From positions 1 to 64,000 of the forward strand of contig CALVEG010000004.1 of assembly GCA_944326525.1 (NCBI GenBank): a DNA stretch of 64,000 nt. Reading direction: 5' to 3'. The notes below the pieces were generated by a model that was given only the letters and a program-made list of their open reading frames with translations, ran no database searches and was not told the origin of the DNA. Every line of letters begins with the position of its first letter. Positions within the stretch are counted from its first letter, which is position 1. Below, piece by piece: positions 26,948 through 35,946 of the stretch. Position numbers and translations under genes: made by a program. Origin of the DNA: Candidatus Gastranaerophilales bacterium (GTDB taxonomy: Bacteria; Cyanobacteriota; Vampirovibrionia; Gastranaerophilales; Gastranaerophilaceae).

Positions 26948-27820
26948 ATGAGAAATATTATCGTTTATACAAGCAAAAAATCTTCCTCCCTTGCAGATGT
27001 TTTATCAGGGATTGAGGAAGTAAATGTTAGAATTGAAGATGCTTCAAAGCTAAGAGATTATGAAACTCTTAACGCCGCATTGTTAGTAATTGAAGATGTT
27101 CCGGATATTAAAGATGTTTTGATGGTTGTTAAATTTAAAACACCTGTTCTTTTTGTTGGTGAAGTTTTCAAAGGTTCAACCGTCAGAGCGTACACTTACG
27201 ATATGATTAAAACTCCGGTTGATAACGCCGAACTTCTAATCAGAGTTAAATCCCTTCTAAAAATTCGTGATTTAAGAGAAAAACTTTTACAGGTTTCAAC
27301 AACAGATGAACTGACAGGACTTCATAACAGAAAATATCTTCACGAGCGTCTTGAACAAGAAATGTCAAGAGCTAAACGTTACGGAACAAAACTGTCTTGC
27401 TTGTTGTTTGACTTAGACTTTTTCAAAGTTGTAAATGATATTTACGGCTACGATTGGGGAGATGTTTTATTACGTTCTATCGCTGATAAGCTTAAACAAC
27501 TTATTAGAAAAGAAGATATCCTAACTCGATATGGAGATGAAGAATTCTTGTTAATTCTTCCAAATACTTCTGAAGAAAATGCATTCCTTTTTGCGGAAAG
27601 ATTCAGACGTGATATTGAGAAAATGGAATTTATACCTGCTGGAGAAGAAGAAAGACATCCTATTACAATTTCCGGCGGAATTTCAACTTATCCGTGCCTT
27701 GAAGATACGGAAGAAGATGTCAATACTATAATTCGTTATGCTGAACACGCATTATATAATGCTAAAAAACGAGGTAAAAATAAAATCGTTCAATTCTCTC
27801 AACTGAATTTGGGCGACTAA
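26948..27820 (+). CDS. Receiver-like/GGDEF diguanylate cyclase-like protein with GDEEF motif
   Basis: A 290-residue protein. Residues 1-105 look like a receiver fold that ends IKTPVDNAELLIRVKSLLK, but the usual phospho-accepting Asp is not evident (LLVIEDVPD), so it may be a pseudo-receiver. Residues 115-285 are a GGDEF domain: DELTGLHNRKYL, FDLDFFKVVND, YGYDWGD and RYGDEEF (196-200). The second Gly of GG[D/E]EF is Asp and the usual His of GHxxGD is Tyr. The product-inhibition site R-x2-D (Arg187, Asp190) is kept. It may make c-di-GMP or merely bind it. AAGGA precedes the start. Confidence 0.85.
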   Translation: MRNIIVYTSKKSSSLADVLSGIEEVNVRIEDASKLRDYETLNAALLVIEDVPDIKDVLMVVKFKTPVLFVGEVFKGSTVRAYTYDMIKTPVDNAELLIRVKSLLKIRDLREKLLQVSTTDELTGLHNRKYLHERLEQEMSRAKRYGTKLSCLLFDLDFFKVVNDIYGYDWGDVLLRSIADKLKQLIRKEDILTRYGDEEFLLILPNTSEENAFLFAERFRRDIEKMEFIPAGEEERHPITISGGISTYPCLEDTEEDVNTIIRYAEHALYNAKKRGKNKIVQFSQLNLGD

Positions 27821-27849
27821 TTCAATTTGATTTCCAAAATCATCAAATA

Positions 27850-28014
27850 GTTTTATCTGTTTAAAAACGGTTTGTGGGGACAGACTTGTATTTTTACAGT
27901 ATTAATTGCAAAAGACTACTTTAAGTCTCGAGCAACAACAGAAAACTTCCTTTCTGAACACTTACATAGTGTAAATCTGGTTATCAGGCGATTTCAAACA
28001 AAATCGCCTTTTTG
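27850..28014 (+). other. Possible small RNA: three short hairpins before a terminator
   Basis: The 238-bp gap after the GGDEF gene carries three short inverted repeats (AGACT/AGTCT, CAGAAA/TTTCTG, TTACA/TGTAA) ahead of an intrinsic terminator. No good promoter was found; it may simply be the 3' UTR of the gene. Confidence 0.25.
27986..28014 (+). terminator. Intrinsic terminator after the GGDEF gene
   Basis: AGGCGATTT (27986-27994) pairs with AAATCGCCT (28001-28009), loop CAAACA, followed by a T-rich run. Confidence 0.8.
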
Positions 28015-28058
28015 CTTTTTAAAATAGCAAAAAAAAATTTGATAAGTTTTAAATAAGT

Positions 28059-28655
28059 ATGATTAATACAACCTACAATTTACCTGCACCAGCATTTACC
28101 GGACATGTCAAAGTTTCAATATCAAAACTTGAACAACATCTTAATAACGGTTTATCAATAAAAGAAATTGCAAAGATTTTAGACATTAGCGAACGAACAG
28201 TTTATTATTTAATTGCCAGATTTAACTTGAAACTCCCAAGCAAAATACATTCTGAAAAAATAGATTTCGTTCTCCCAAAATACACAGGACAAAATATTTC
28301 AATAAGAGAAATTAATAAAAAAACTGGTTTAAGCAGAGTCTCAATTCAAAAATGGTATCAGCAAAATTTCACAAACAGTCCTAAAAGAATCTGGCTTCAA
28401 AAAATCATGCCGTTACTAAAATCTGATATGAGCAGCAAAGAAATTGCGCAAATAACAAATACAGATATTAATATAATAAAATATCTTCGCCAGCAATACA
28501 AACTTGGCAACAGAAAATTAAAAAAAGAAAATATGATGGCGAAAATAATTAAAAAATTCAAAGAAGGCTTAAATAAATCAGAAATCGCCACAGATCTTGG
28601 AATTTCACGTGATACAGTAGGCAGATATCTCAAAAACTTTTTCTCTAAAAACTAA
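28059..28655 (+). CDS. Protein of four tandem helix-turn-helix units with F-x-G tag
   Basis: A 198-residue probable DNA-binding protein built of four consecutive helix-turn-helix units, each about 30-45 residues: LSIKEIAKILDISERTVYYL, ISIREINKKTGLSRVSIQKW, MSSKEIAQITNTDINIIKYL and LNKSEIATDLGISRDTVGRY. These resemble the homeodomain-like/resolvase-type HTH. The N-terminal 15 residues (MINTTYNLPAPAFTG) carry the F-x-G element shared with other proteins in the window. There is no ligand-binding or catalytic domain. It is a single gene after a terminator, convergent with the TPR gene with 1 bp between stops. Function unknown. Confidence 0.78.
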   Translation: MINTTYNLPAPAFTGHVKVSISKLEQHLNNGLSIKEIAKILDISERTVYYLIARFNLKLPSKIHSEKIDFVLPKYTGQNISIREINKKTGLSRVSIQKWYQQNFTNSPKRIWLQKIMPLLKSDMSSKEIAQITNTDINIIKYLRQQYKLGNRKLKKENMMAKIIKKFKEGLNKSEIATDLGISRDTVGRYLKNFFSKN

Positions 28656-28656
28656 A

Positions 28657-30423
28657 CTATGAAAGTCTTCTAATCATTTCATGTGCTTCTTCTAAGTCAG
28701 GGAAAATTTCAACCGCTTTTTCAAGCTCAACAAGTGCTGAAGTGTTATCGTTCATCCCCTCAAAACACTTTGCACGATTTAGCAAAAGATTTATATTCCC
28801 CGGATTTGACTTCAAAAGATTTTCGAAAATAACATTCGCCTGGGCAAAATTTCCAAGCTCCATATAGCAAATTCCAAGAAGATTTTCCACATCTTCAATT
28901 TTTTCTAATTCATAAGATTTAATCAAAAAGGTCTTCGCATCTTCATAATTTTTCATTGCAAATCTTACTTTGCCTGCAATATAAAGCATAAACGCATTGT
29001 GAACTGAATGTTCAATTGCATGATTTATCTGTTCTAAAGCTTTTTCATAATCATTTGTATGAAGCTTATTTAATGCAGAAAATGCCAATGCCTCAGCATT
29101 TTCAGGTTCTATTTCTAAAGCTTTAGCATACATCTCATCAGCCTTGTTAAATTCAGTTGTAGCGTGAAGATAATTTGCATATTCAAAAACAATACTAAAA
29201 TTATCCGGCGCAACCTTGAATGCTGTTTCAAACTCGTCTTTTGCATAATCAAAAAGTCTTTTACTTAAATAAATTACACCCAAATCTTTATGAGCCTGAG
29301 CATGTTCTGGGTTAAGCTCTATAACTTTTTTCAGAATTTTTTCTGCCTTATCGGTATCGTTTGTAACCACGCAAATATGTGCAAATTCATAGTACAAATC
29401 TTCATTTACATTCCCCTGAAGCAGAATCTTTTCGTAAATTTCTTTCGCCTGAACAGGCTTTTTAACTTTCACATAAAGATTTGCAAGCTTCTGCGCCATT
29501 GAAACCGATTTCGGATTAAGCATTACCAAATGCGCCAAAATCCCTATAGCATAATTGTAATCTTCTTTTAATTCATAACAGCATGCCAGATTATATTGGT
29601 AAATATCTTTTTCAGGATGATGACTTATCAATGTTTTATAATGAGCAATTGCACTGTCATACTTGCCGCATTTAGTTTCCGACAAAGCCAAAGCCACCAA
29701 ATAGCTGTCCGAAGGCTCGATTGCATAAGCTTTTTCAAAATATTCACAAGCTTTTTTGTGCTTATTTTTAAGTTGCAAAATTGATGCTATGTTAAAATAA
29801 GTGATTGAATTATTCGGATCAAGCTCGCTTGCTTTCACAAAATTTTTGTAAGCTTTATCAAGTTTTCCGATAGTTATATAAGAAGTTCCAAGATTGTTGT
29901 AAAGCTGAGAATGCTCAGGATTTAATTCTAAAGCCTTCTCAAGATATTTTACACTGTCTTCAAAATTTTTCTTGGACATATAAGCCGTTCCGACAATGTA
30001 ATAAAGAGTATAATCTTCCTTCTCGAATTCTAAAGCCTTCTTAGCAAGCTCAATTGCATTATCAGGCTCGTCACATCTGACGTAAAGCACGCAAAGACTT
30101 TTATACGCATCAAGAAAATTTTCTCTTAATTCAATAACTTTTAAATAAGCTGACTTTGCATGAAGCGTATCATCCAAATTGTCATAACAACTGGCAAGAT
30201 AAAACCAGCTTGAAGCATCTTCAGGGTCGTATTTGACAACGGTTTCAAAATTCTTTTGACCGTCTTTGTAAAGCTCCAAATTGACATTACAAAGCCCGAG
30301 AAGCTTTAAAGCCTCAAGTTCTTTTTCTTCATCCAAATTATATTTTACAAGCTCATTTTTAGCTTCTTCAAACCTCTTATCAACAACAAGTTGATTTATT
30401 TCATCTAATTTCTCTTTATCCAT
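28657..30423 (-). CDS. TPR-repeat protein, 588 aa
   Basis: A 588-residue protein made of at least a dozen tetratricopeptide repeats, for example LYNNLGTSYITIGKLDKAYKNFVKASELDPNN. It has no signal peptide, transmembrane helix or enzymatic domain and should be a cytoplasmic protein-interaction scaffold. There is no ribosome site. Two overlapping TATAAT boxes lie at 30430-30440, the nearer one 6 nt before the ATG, so a leaderless mRNA is likely. It is monocistronic; a second, shorter TPR protein is encoded at 32642. Confidence 0.9.
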   Translation of the reverse strand: MDKEKLDEINQLVVDKRFEEAKNELVKYNLDEEKELEALKLLGLCNVNLELYKDGQKNFETVVKYDPEDASSWFYLASCYDNLDDTLHAKSAYLKVIELRENFLDAYKSLCVLYVRCDEPDNAIELAKKALEFEKEDYTLYYIVGTAYMSKKNFEDSVKYLEKALELNPEHSQLYNNLGTSYITIGKLDKAYKNFVKASELDPNNSITYFNIASILQLKNKHKKACEYFEKAYAIEPSDSYLVALALSETKCGKYDSAIAHYKTLISHHPEKDIYQYNLACCYELKEDYNYAIGILAHLVMLNPKSVSMAQKLANLYVKVKKPVQAKEIYEKILLQGNVNEDLYYEFAHICVVTNDTDKAEKILKKVIELNPEHAQAHKDLGVIYLSKRLFDYAKDEFETAFKVAPDNFSIVFEYANYLHATTEFNKADEMYAKALEIEPENAEALAFSALNKLHTNDYEKALEQINHAIEHSVHNAFMLYIAGKVRFAMKNYEDAKTFLIKSYELEKIEDVENLLGICYMELGNFAQANVIFENLLKSNPGNINLLLNRAKCFEGMNDNTSALVELEKAVEIFPDLEEAHEMIRRLS

Positions 30424-30429
30424 AGTTTC

Positions 30430-30440
30430 ATTATATTATA
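30430..30440 (-). promoter_or_regulatory. Overlapping -10 boxes of the TPR gene, predicted leaderless
   Basis: TATAAT occurs twice on the minus strand (30435-30440 and 30430-30435); GAAACT (6 nt) separates the second from the ATG. Confidence 0.5.
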
Positions 30441-30551
30441 AAAAAACAAAATATTGCGACTGGACAGAAATTTAAATCATATGATATAATAACTATGCGC
30501 CTTAAAATTACGTCAAATGTTGTCCCTTATAAAAACAAGAAAGGGACAAAA

Positions 30552-31196
30552 ATGGGAAAATCATCAAAACCCGCATACTCTGGCGGTGTCGTAACAATTA
30601 ACGGAGAAGAAAAAGCTTCTCAATACAAAAGCGGTAACAACATTTATTCAAATTACAACATGTCAGATACCGAAAAGCAAATCTATGATTATGCGCAAAA
30701 TTCTTTTTTGGAAAACCTTCCAAAAATCAATACTTTTTCTGAAGAAACACAAAAAAATCTGCAAAACCAGCTTAACGCCTATACGCAAAAGGGCATTGAT
30801 ACAATTAATGATATCTACACCCCAATGCTAAATGATATGAAAACAGATATTGCATCACGTTTTGGCAATTTTGACAATTCAATATTTATGAACAATTTAA
30901 ACTCAATTGAATCAAACCGATCTGATGCAATTAATTCACTATCACAAGACATTCTGGCTAAGCAAAATGAACTTATAAACGATGAGCTAAACAGACGCTA
31001 CAATTATATGGATTTCCTAAGCGGAGTTCAAAACCAGACAGTTGGGAATATTTTAAGCTTTTTACAGCAAGCTTCAAACAACAGCAATTCAGGCAACTCA
31101 TATAACAACAGCAATTACTCAAATTCGTCAAACTTTAGCGATTACACAAGACTTGCCTCTAGTATTGCCTCAATGCTGCTATCCTCAAGACTTTAA
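30552..31196 (+). CDS. Hypothetical protein with Asn/Ser-rich tail
   Basis: A 214-residue protein; the start at 30552 is supported by AAAGGGA and reads MGKSSKPAYSGGVVTINGEE. An in-frame extension to 30495 has no ribosome site. The middle (residues about 40-170) is helical and polar (TQKGIDTINDIYTPMLNDMK...NELINDELNRRYNYMDF), the tail is a low-complexity Asn/Ser/Tyr run. The layout recalls phage virion or injection proteins, but there are no phage neighbours. Function unknown. A terminator follows at 31221. Confidence 0.72.
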   Translation: MGKSSKPAYSGGVVTINGEEKASQYKSGNNIYSNYNMSDTEKQIYDYAQNSFLENLPKINTFSEETQKNLQNQLNAYTQKGIDTINDIYTPMLNDMKTDIASRFGNFDNSIFMNNLNSIESNRSDAINSLSQDILAKQNELINDELNRRYNYMDFLSGVQNQTVGNILSFLQQASNNSNSGNSYNNSNYSNSSNFSDYTRLASSIASMLLSSRL

Positions 31197-31220
31197 TTCT
31201 ATTTAAAAAGAAAAAAAGGA

Positions 31221-31256
31221 AAAGGGCGGATTTATAATTTAACTCCGTCCTTTTTT
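31221..31256 (+). terminator. Intrinsic terminator before mnmE
   Basis: AAAGGGCGGA (31221-31230) pairs with TCCGTCCTTT (31244-31253), one G-T wobble, then a T-run. It overlaps the mnmE promoter. Confidence 0.75.
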
Positions 31257-31266
31257 AGTGTATAAT
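31238..31266 (+). promoter_or_regulatory. Promoter of mnmE, predicted leaderless
   Basis: TTTAAC (31238-31243), 17-bp spacer, TATAAT (31261-31266), then 6 nt (CGTTTT) to the ATG at 31273. Confidence 0.65.
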
Positions 31267-31272
31267 CGTTTT

Positions 31273-32607
31273 ATGAATATTTTACAGGAATTTGACACAA
31301 TAGCGGCAATAGCAACCCCTCTTGGAACTGGAGGTGTTGGAGTAATAAGGATTTCAGGTGACAAAAGTTTTGAAATTGCAGACAAAATATTTTCGAAACA
31401 CAATCTTGAAGCCGGAAAAATTGCACACGGCTGGATTGTAGACGGAGAGAAAAAAGTTGATGAAGTTATTATCCTTCCGTTCAAAAATCCTCACAGCTAC
31501 ACAGGCGAAGATGTAATAGAAATCCACTGCCACGGCGGGGTAAATGTTGTAAAAAACATCCTCTCGCTTGTCCTCAAAAATGGTGCAAGAACAGCAGAGC
31601 GAGGCGAATTTACAAAGCGTGCATTTTTGAATAAAAAAATGGACTTATCTCAAGCAGAAGCAGTAGCAGACCTGATTCACGCAAAAACCCAAAATTTTGC
31701 ACTTCAATCCGCAAAAAACCTTTCAGGTGTTCTGAGTGAAAAAATATCGCAAATCAGAGGACAAATTTTTGAAACTTTATCAAGAATAGTTGCCGGAATT
31801 GATTTTCCGGAAGATGTTGCCGAACCTGAATATTCATATCTTATTGAAAGTTTTGAAAAGTCGCTTTCGGAAATCGACAAAATTTTATCCTGCGCACGAT
31901 CCTCAAATATCCTAAGGCAAGGGATAAAAGTTGCCATAGTCGGACGCCCGAATGTCGGCAAATCGTCACTTTTTAATTCTTTATTAAACACAAACCGTGC
32001 AATAGTAACCGATATAGCCGGCACCACCCGTGACGTAATCAAAGAAACCCTTGATCTTGATGTTGCAGTAACCCTGATTGATACAGCAGGAATTCGTGAT
32101 ACAGATGAAGTCGGCAAAGTTGAAGAAATCGGGATTGAATTTTCAAAACAATCGGCGGATGAAGCGGATTTGGTAATTTTCCTGTATGACTCCTCAAAAG
32201 GTATAACAGAAGAAGATAAAGAGATTTATGAACTTATCAAAAACAAACCGCACCTTGAAGTTGCGAACAAATGCGACTTAATTGACAAAAAAGCCGAAGA
32301 TAAGATTTACATTTCGACCAAAACAGGAGAAGGAATCTCAGAACTTCGAGAACTTATCAAATCAAAAGTCTGCGATTTTTCGATAGAAGATACCGAATAC
32401 ATAACAAACGAAAGACAGGTTGACTGTCTTCAAAAATGCAAAGAAAGTCTGATTAATGCCCTTGAAGCTGCCAAAAGATTTGAACTTCAAGATCTTATTT
32501 CAATAGACCTAAAATCAGCGCTTCTTTTCTTGGATGAAATTACAGGCGAAGTAATAACCGATGATATATTAAACAACATTTTTGACCATTTCTGCATCGG
32601 TAAATAA
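31273..32607 (+). CDS. mnmE: tRNA modification GTPase MnmE
   Basis: A 444-residue GTPase that, with MnmG, adds the carboxymethylaminomethyl (or similar) group to wobble uridine of tRNAs. Visible are the N-terminal IAAIATPLGTGGVGVIRISG folate-binding domain, the inserted G domain (GRPNVGKSSLFN, DTAGIRDTD, NKCD), and the C-terminal FCIGK where Cys is catalytic. The start at 31273 replaces an in-frame GTG at 31258. There is no ribosome site; the promoter's -10 lies 6 nt upstream. A TPR gene converges downstream. Confidence 0.95.
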   Translation: MNILQEFDTIAAIATPLGTGGVGVIRISGDKSFEIADKIFSKHNLEAGKIAHGWIVDGEKKVDEVIILPFKNPHSYTGEDVIEIHCHGGVNVVKNILSLVLKNGARTAERGEFTKRAFLNKKMDLSQAEAVADLIHAKTQNFALQSAKNLSGVLSEKISQIRGQIFETLSRIVAGIDFPEDVAEPEYSYLIESFEKSLSEIDKILSCARSSNILRQGIKVAIVGRPNVGKSSLFNSLLNTNRAIVTDIAGTTRDVIKETLDLDVAVTLIDTAGIRDTDEVGKVEEIGIEFSKQSADEADLVIFLYDSSKGITEEDKEIYELIKNKPHLEVANKCDLIDKKAEDKIYISTKTGEGISELRELIKSKVCDFSIEDTEYITNERQVDCLQKCKESLINALEAAKRFELQDLISIDLKSALLFLDEITGEVITDDILNNIFDHFCIGK

Positions 32608-32641
32608 CGTTGCAAAAATTCACCTAAAAGCACCGCTAATA

Positions 32642-33394
32642 TTAAACAATACTAAACTTTTTAACATCAACAGCAGAAACAGCTTTCAGCTTTTCAAGAC
32701 GGGATTTGATAAACTGTGCCTGAGATGAAAGCGGATTATTTTGAAGGAATTTTCTGTAATATCTTTGCGCCTCAATTCTTTTTCCAAGTTTGTCAAGGCA
32801 GATTCCGATACCTGCGAAAGCCTCCGTATCACCAGGATTACGTCTTAAAAGCTCATTTAATACAAAAGAAGCTTCTCTGTAACGATTCATTTTCATTAAT
32901 AAAGTTGATTTATGTTCATAAGCTTTTTTGTATTCGGGAGAATTTTCAATAAGCTTCTGATAAATCATAAGCGCCATATCATATTCTTCACAAGTTTCAT
33001 GGGCAACTCCAAGCTGCAAAATAGCATCGGGATTGTCAGGATTAACTTGAACTGCACGAACAAAATTTTTAATTGCACCGCAAGGAATCCCCTCTAAAAG
33101 ATGGCATATTCCAAGTTCATAGTAGGCATCAAAATAATTTTCATCAATTTTTACTGCTTTATCAAGGTATTTAATTGCTTTTGCATAATTTTTGGTATTC
33201 TTATAGCACATTCCAAGCCCAAAATATGACTTTGCATCATCTCTTGAGATAAGTATTGCATTAAGATAGTTTCTAGCTGCTTCTTTATAAGATTTATCTT
33301 TCAAAAGACTTGCAGCTTTCTCATAAAAATTCAAATCCTTTTTATCGGATTTCACAGACATATATTTCAATTTGTTAAAATTATCGTTACCCAA
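32642..33394 (-). CDS. TPR-repeat protein, 250 aa
   Basis: A 250-residue protein of about six tetratricopeptide repeats (AKSYFGLGMCYKNTKNYAKAIKYLDKAVKIDENY, then DAYYELGICHLLEG). No signal peptide, so probably a cytoplasmic scaffold. The start is TTG 33394, preceded by AGAGG with a 6-base spacing; the next in-frame ATG (12th codon, about 33361) has no ribosome site. The N-terminal 45 residues before the repeats are lysine-rich. It is convergent with mnmE. Confidence 0.85.
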   Translation of the reverse strand: MGNDNFNKLKYMSVKSDKKDLNFYEKAASLLKDKSYKEAARNYLNAILISRDDAKSYFGLGMCYKNTKNYAKAIKYLDKAVKIDENYFDAYYELGICHLLEGIPCGAIKNFVRAVQVNPDNPDAILQLGVAHETCEEYDMALMIYQKLIENSPEYKKAYEHKSTLLMKMNRYREASFVLNELLRRNPGDTEAFAGIGICLDKLGKRIEAQRYYRKFLQNNPLSSQAQFIKSRLEKLKAVSAVDVKKFSIV

Positions 33395-33515
33395 CCTCGG
33401 CCTCTTTTCTAATACTTAAATTATACTTTTCAGGGCAATTGTGTTTAACCATCATTTGGTGTAGAGCAAACTCAATCATTGGATTTATTTATTTGATTGT
33501 GCTATAAGTATAGTT

Positions 33516-34328
33516 ATGAGAAAGCTGTTAATTTTGTTTATTATATTAGCGGGTATACCTGCATTTGCCGGGGGAGATGTTGTAACACTTAAGGGTGTCG
33601 AAAAACAACAGATAGAACTTCCAAAAAACAACGTGAAGCTGAAAGAATCCATTATAATAAGCGACGAGCAAGTAATGCAAGAGCTGATCAAACGCCAAAA
33701 AGAAAAAGATCTTGAAGATATTGAAAATCTATGGCAAGGAACAGTTGAGAACAATCAGGTTATAGGATTTGCACTAAAAAAACTTGCAACCCCTGAAAGT
33801 CAAAGGAGAATACATTCTTCTCTAATGGCAAAAACCTTGAATGCCGTAATTGCAGGAGCATCTTTTGCCCCAATGATGATGGGCTCAGATTACATGGTTC
33901 AATCCTCAGCATTTGCAGCAGGAAGGTTAGCACAAAATCTTATCAACCGCAAAAACATTCCGCAAGAAATTCCTCTAACGGATACCGAATTAATTGAACT
34001 TGCAGGATTGATAGAGAATCTTCAGGACAAAATAATTGATGCATACTACAATTACAAAAGTTCTCTAACCCAGTTAAAAGAAACTCGTGAAAAGCTTCTT
34101 TTATACAACAAAAATTACTCCAAAGCACTTGATGCGAACGATTTACTTGAGATAACAATTTCGTCGTCATTATATGATAATATGGCTCTGGAAGAGTTTT
34201 ACTATATGCAGAATGCGAAGAAATATCATTTGGAACTTCAGCGTCTTGCGGGGAAAAAAGTTGTAGATAATTTGAATTTATATCAATACAATTTTGATTC
34301 GGCACTTGTAAAAGGAGCGGAAAAATAA
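33516..34328 (+). CDS. Secreted coiled-coil protein (first of a tandem paralogous pair)
   Basis: A 270-residue protein with a signal peptide (MRKLLILFIILAGIPAFAGG). The mature part has a conserved LWQGTVENNQVIGFALKKLATPE block, a hydrophobic/glycine stretch near residues 100-130 and a long C-terminal helix region (about 165-255). That region looks like one half of a TolC-type hairpin (YYNYKSSLTQLKETREKLLLYN). It shares this plan and several residues with the next gene and overlaps its start by 1 bp. The -10-like TATAAG lies about 7 nt before the ATG, hinting at a very short leader. Likely periplasmic or outer-membrane associated; function unknown. Confidence 0.78.
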   Translation: MRKLLILFIILAGIPAFAGGDVVTLKGVEKQQIELPKNNVKLKESIIISDEQVMQELIKRQKEKDLEDIENLWQGTVENNQVIGFALKKLATPESQRRIHSSLMAKTLNAVIAGASFAPMMMGSDYMVQSSAFAAGRLAQNLINRKNIPQEIPLTDTELIELAGLIENLQDKIIDAYYNYKSSLTQLKETREKLLLYNKNYSKALDANDLLEITISSSLYDNMALEEFYYMQNAKKYHLELQRLAGKKVVDNLNLYQYNFDSALVKGAEK

Positions 34329-35209
34329 TGAAAAAAATCTTAAGTTTGTTATTATTAATTTCGATTTGCGCACCGTCATTTGCCGCAACACTAGAGGAAA
34401 TGACGGATCCGAAACCGCCTGCATACAGAACAGGACTTTCAGAGCTTCCTGAAAAAAAATATATTGAAGAAGTAACCCCCTTAGAACAAGAATACGTCCG
34501 AAAAGAAGAAACCGAATATGATTCAGCTGACTTAACTTACGCGGATTTAAGCATAAAAAAAATATCAAAAGAAATTGGACAAGACTTAGGATTTGATGAA
34601 AAAATTATGATGGAAGACTTGTCACTTTTATGGCGTGGTGCAGCTTCCAAAAGTGACACCATAGCATTTGCGCTATACAAACTTTCCAATCCTGACGAAG
34701 ACAAACCTGATGAAAAATCAGTTAAGAATATTTTGACAACAATTGCCAGCATGTCAACATTAGTCGGCGCAGGGGTAGGCAATCCTATTTTAGCGACCGG
34801 TTCGCTTATCGGCGGAAACATTCTTGGTATAATGTCACAGGATACAAAAGCCATAAACTACAAATATACAAGGGTTACAGATGCTGATATGATTATACTT
34901 GTCAGAAAAATAGAAGAGCTTCAGCAGACAACGGTAAACCTTTATTATAACTACATGACCTCACGCAAAATGCTTGGCTTAATAGATAAAGTAGTAGTTC
35001 AACGCCGCAAAAATTATGATATGGCGCAGGATGAATCAAGAGAAGTTATAATGATAACTGATGCATATTATCGTTCGGCAATAGATCAACAAATAAAAGC
35101 CCGTTCTGATTTTATGGCAAAACGAGCAGCCTTAGAGCAGTTTGTAGGGAACGAAACTTTTGTAGAATTCGAAAAGATTTTAAGTGAAAGAGATAAAAAA
35201 GAACAATGA
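34328..35209 (+). CDS. Secreted coiled-coil protein (second of the paralogous pair)
   Basis: A 293-residue paralog of the preceding protein. Signal peptide MKKILSLLLLISICAPSFAA; an acidic Pro/Glu linker; then SLLWRGAASKSDTIAFALYKLSNPDE, aligning with LWQGTVENNQVIGFALKKLATPE of the first protein; a Gly-rich hydrophobic segment (VGAGVGNPILATGSLIGGNILG); and a long helix (LYYNYMTSRKMLGLIDK...). It overlaps the preceding gene by 1 bp and the lipoate ligase-like gene by 4 bp. The pair may form a hetero-oligomer in the envelope; this is inferred from pairing and shared plan. Confidence 0.78.
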   Translation: MKKILSLLLLISICAPSFAATLEEMTDPKPPAYRTGLSELPEKKYIEEVTPLEQEYVRKEETEYDSADLTYADLSIKKISKEIGQDLGFDEKIMMEDLSLLWRGAASKSDTIAFALYKLSNPDEDKPDEKSVKNILTTIASMSTLVGAGVGNPILATGSLIGGNILGIMSQDTKAINYKYTRVTDADMIILVRKIEELQQTTVNLYYNYMTSRKMLGLIDKVVVQRRKNYDMAQDESREVIMITDAYYRSAIDQQIKARSDFMAKRAALEQFVGNETFVEFEKILSERDKKEQ

Positions 35210-35856
35210 AATTCATCCCCTACGAAGTGAAAACAGGCGCAGAAAATATGCGTATAGATTCAGACTTGCTTGATATGGCAATAGAAACGAACGAAAAAGA
35301 TGCAATTTTTCGTTTATACGGCTGGTCTCCCGCCTGCATATCTCTTGGCAGAAATCAAAAAGACGATTTTTTGGACAAAGATTTTTTAAAATCCCATAAT
35401 CTTGATGTTGTAAAACGCCTGACAGGCGGCAGAGCATTATTACATGACAAAGAATTAACATATAGCTTTATCTGCCCGTTTGAATACCTTAAACATGGCG
35501 AAAACGTAAAAGAATCTTATAAAGAGATTTCTGAATTTCTAATAAAAAAGCTGAATGAAATCGGAATTCACACAGATTTTGGCGGACAAAAACCTGTTAA
35601 TACAAAATTCGACTACTGTATGCTTTTATCAACAGGAGCAGACCTCTGTTACAACGGCAAAAAGCTTATAGGTTCCGCCCAATGCCGCAAAAATGGTTAT
35701 ATTCTTCAACACGGCTCCATACTTCTTGATTACGATAAAAAACTTCTGGAAGAAATATTCCAAGAAGAAGTAAACCCGGATGAAATCACATCTATAAAAG
35801 AAATTAACCCCAATATAACCCTTGAAAACCTGATTGAATTATTCTCTGAATGTTAA
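35206..35856 (+). CDS. Lipoate-protein ligase A/octanoyltransferase-like protein
   Basis: A 216-residue protein of the LplA/LipB/BirA fold. Diagnostic blocks are WSPACISLGRNQKDDF, VKRLTGGRALLHDKELTYSF (the R-x-TGG-x-A-x-x-H motif), and GADLCYNGKKLIGSAQCRKNGYILQHGSILLDYD, which holds the conserved Lys (KLIGSAQ). It should transfer lipoyl or octanoyl groups to a carrier protein such as the glycine cleavage H protein. The length is shorter than E. coli LplA and closer to LipM. It overlaps the secreted protein gene by 4 bp, an unexpected pairing that may be only positional. Confidence 0.85.
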   Translation: MKFIPYEVKTGAENMRIDSDLLDMAIETNEKDAIFRLYGWSPACISLGRNQKDDFLDKDFLKSHNLDVVKRLTGGRALLHDKELTYSFICPFEYLKHGENVKESYKEISEFLIKKLNEIGIHTDFGGQKPVNTKFDYCMLLSTGADLCYNGKKLIGSAQCRKNGYILQHGSILLDYDKKLLEEIFQEEVNPDEITSIKEINPNITLENLIELFSEC

Positions 35857-35946
35857 GTATTGTTAAGCTATAAAAAACCAAAATAGCAATACCGGACTAA
35901 AAAAAAACTTTATATAATTACGGGAATAATTAAGGAGAATAAAATT

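Noticed and set aside
30552-31196. Prophage remnant suggested by the virion-like look of this protein
   Set aside because: No other phage genes are near it; neighbours are a TPR gene and mnmE.
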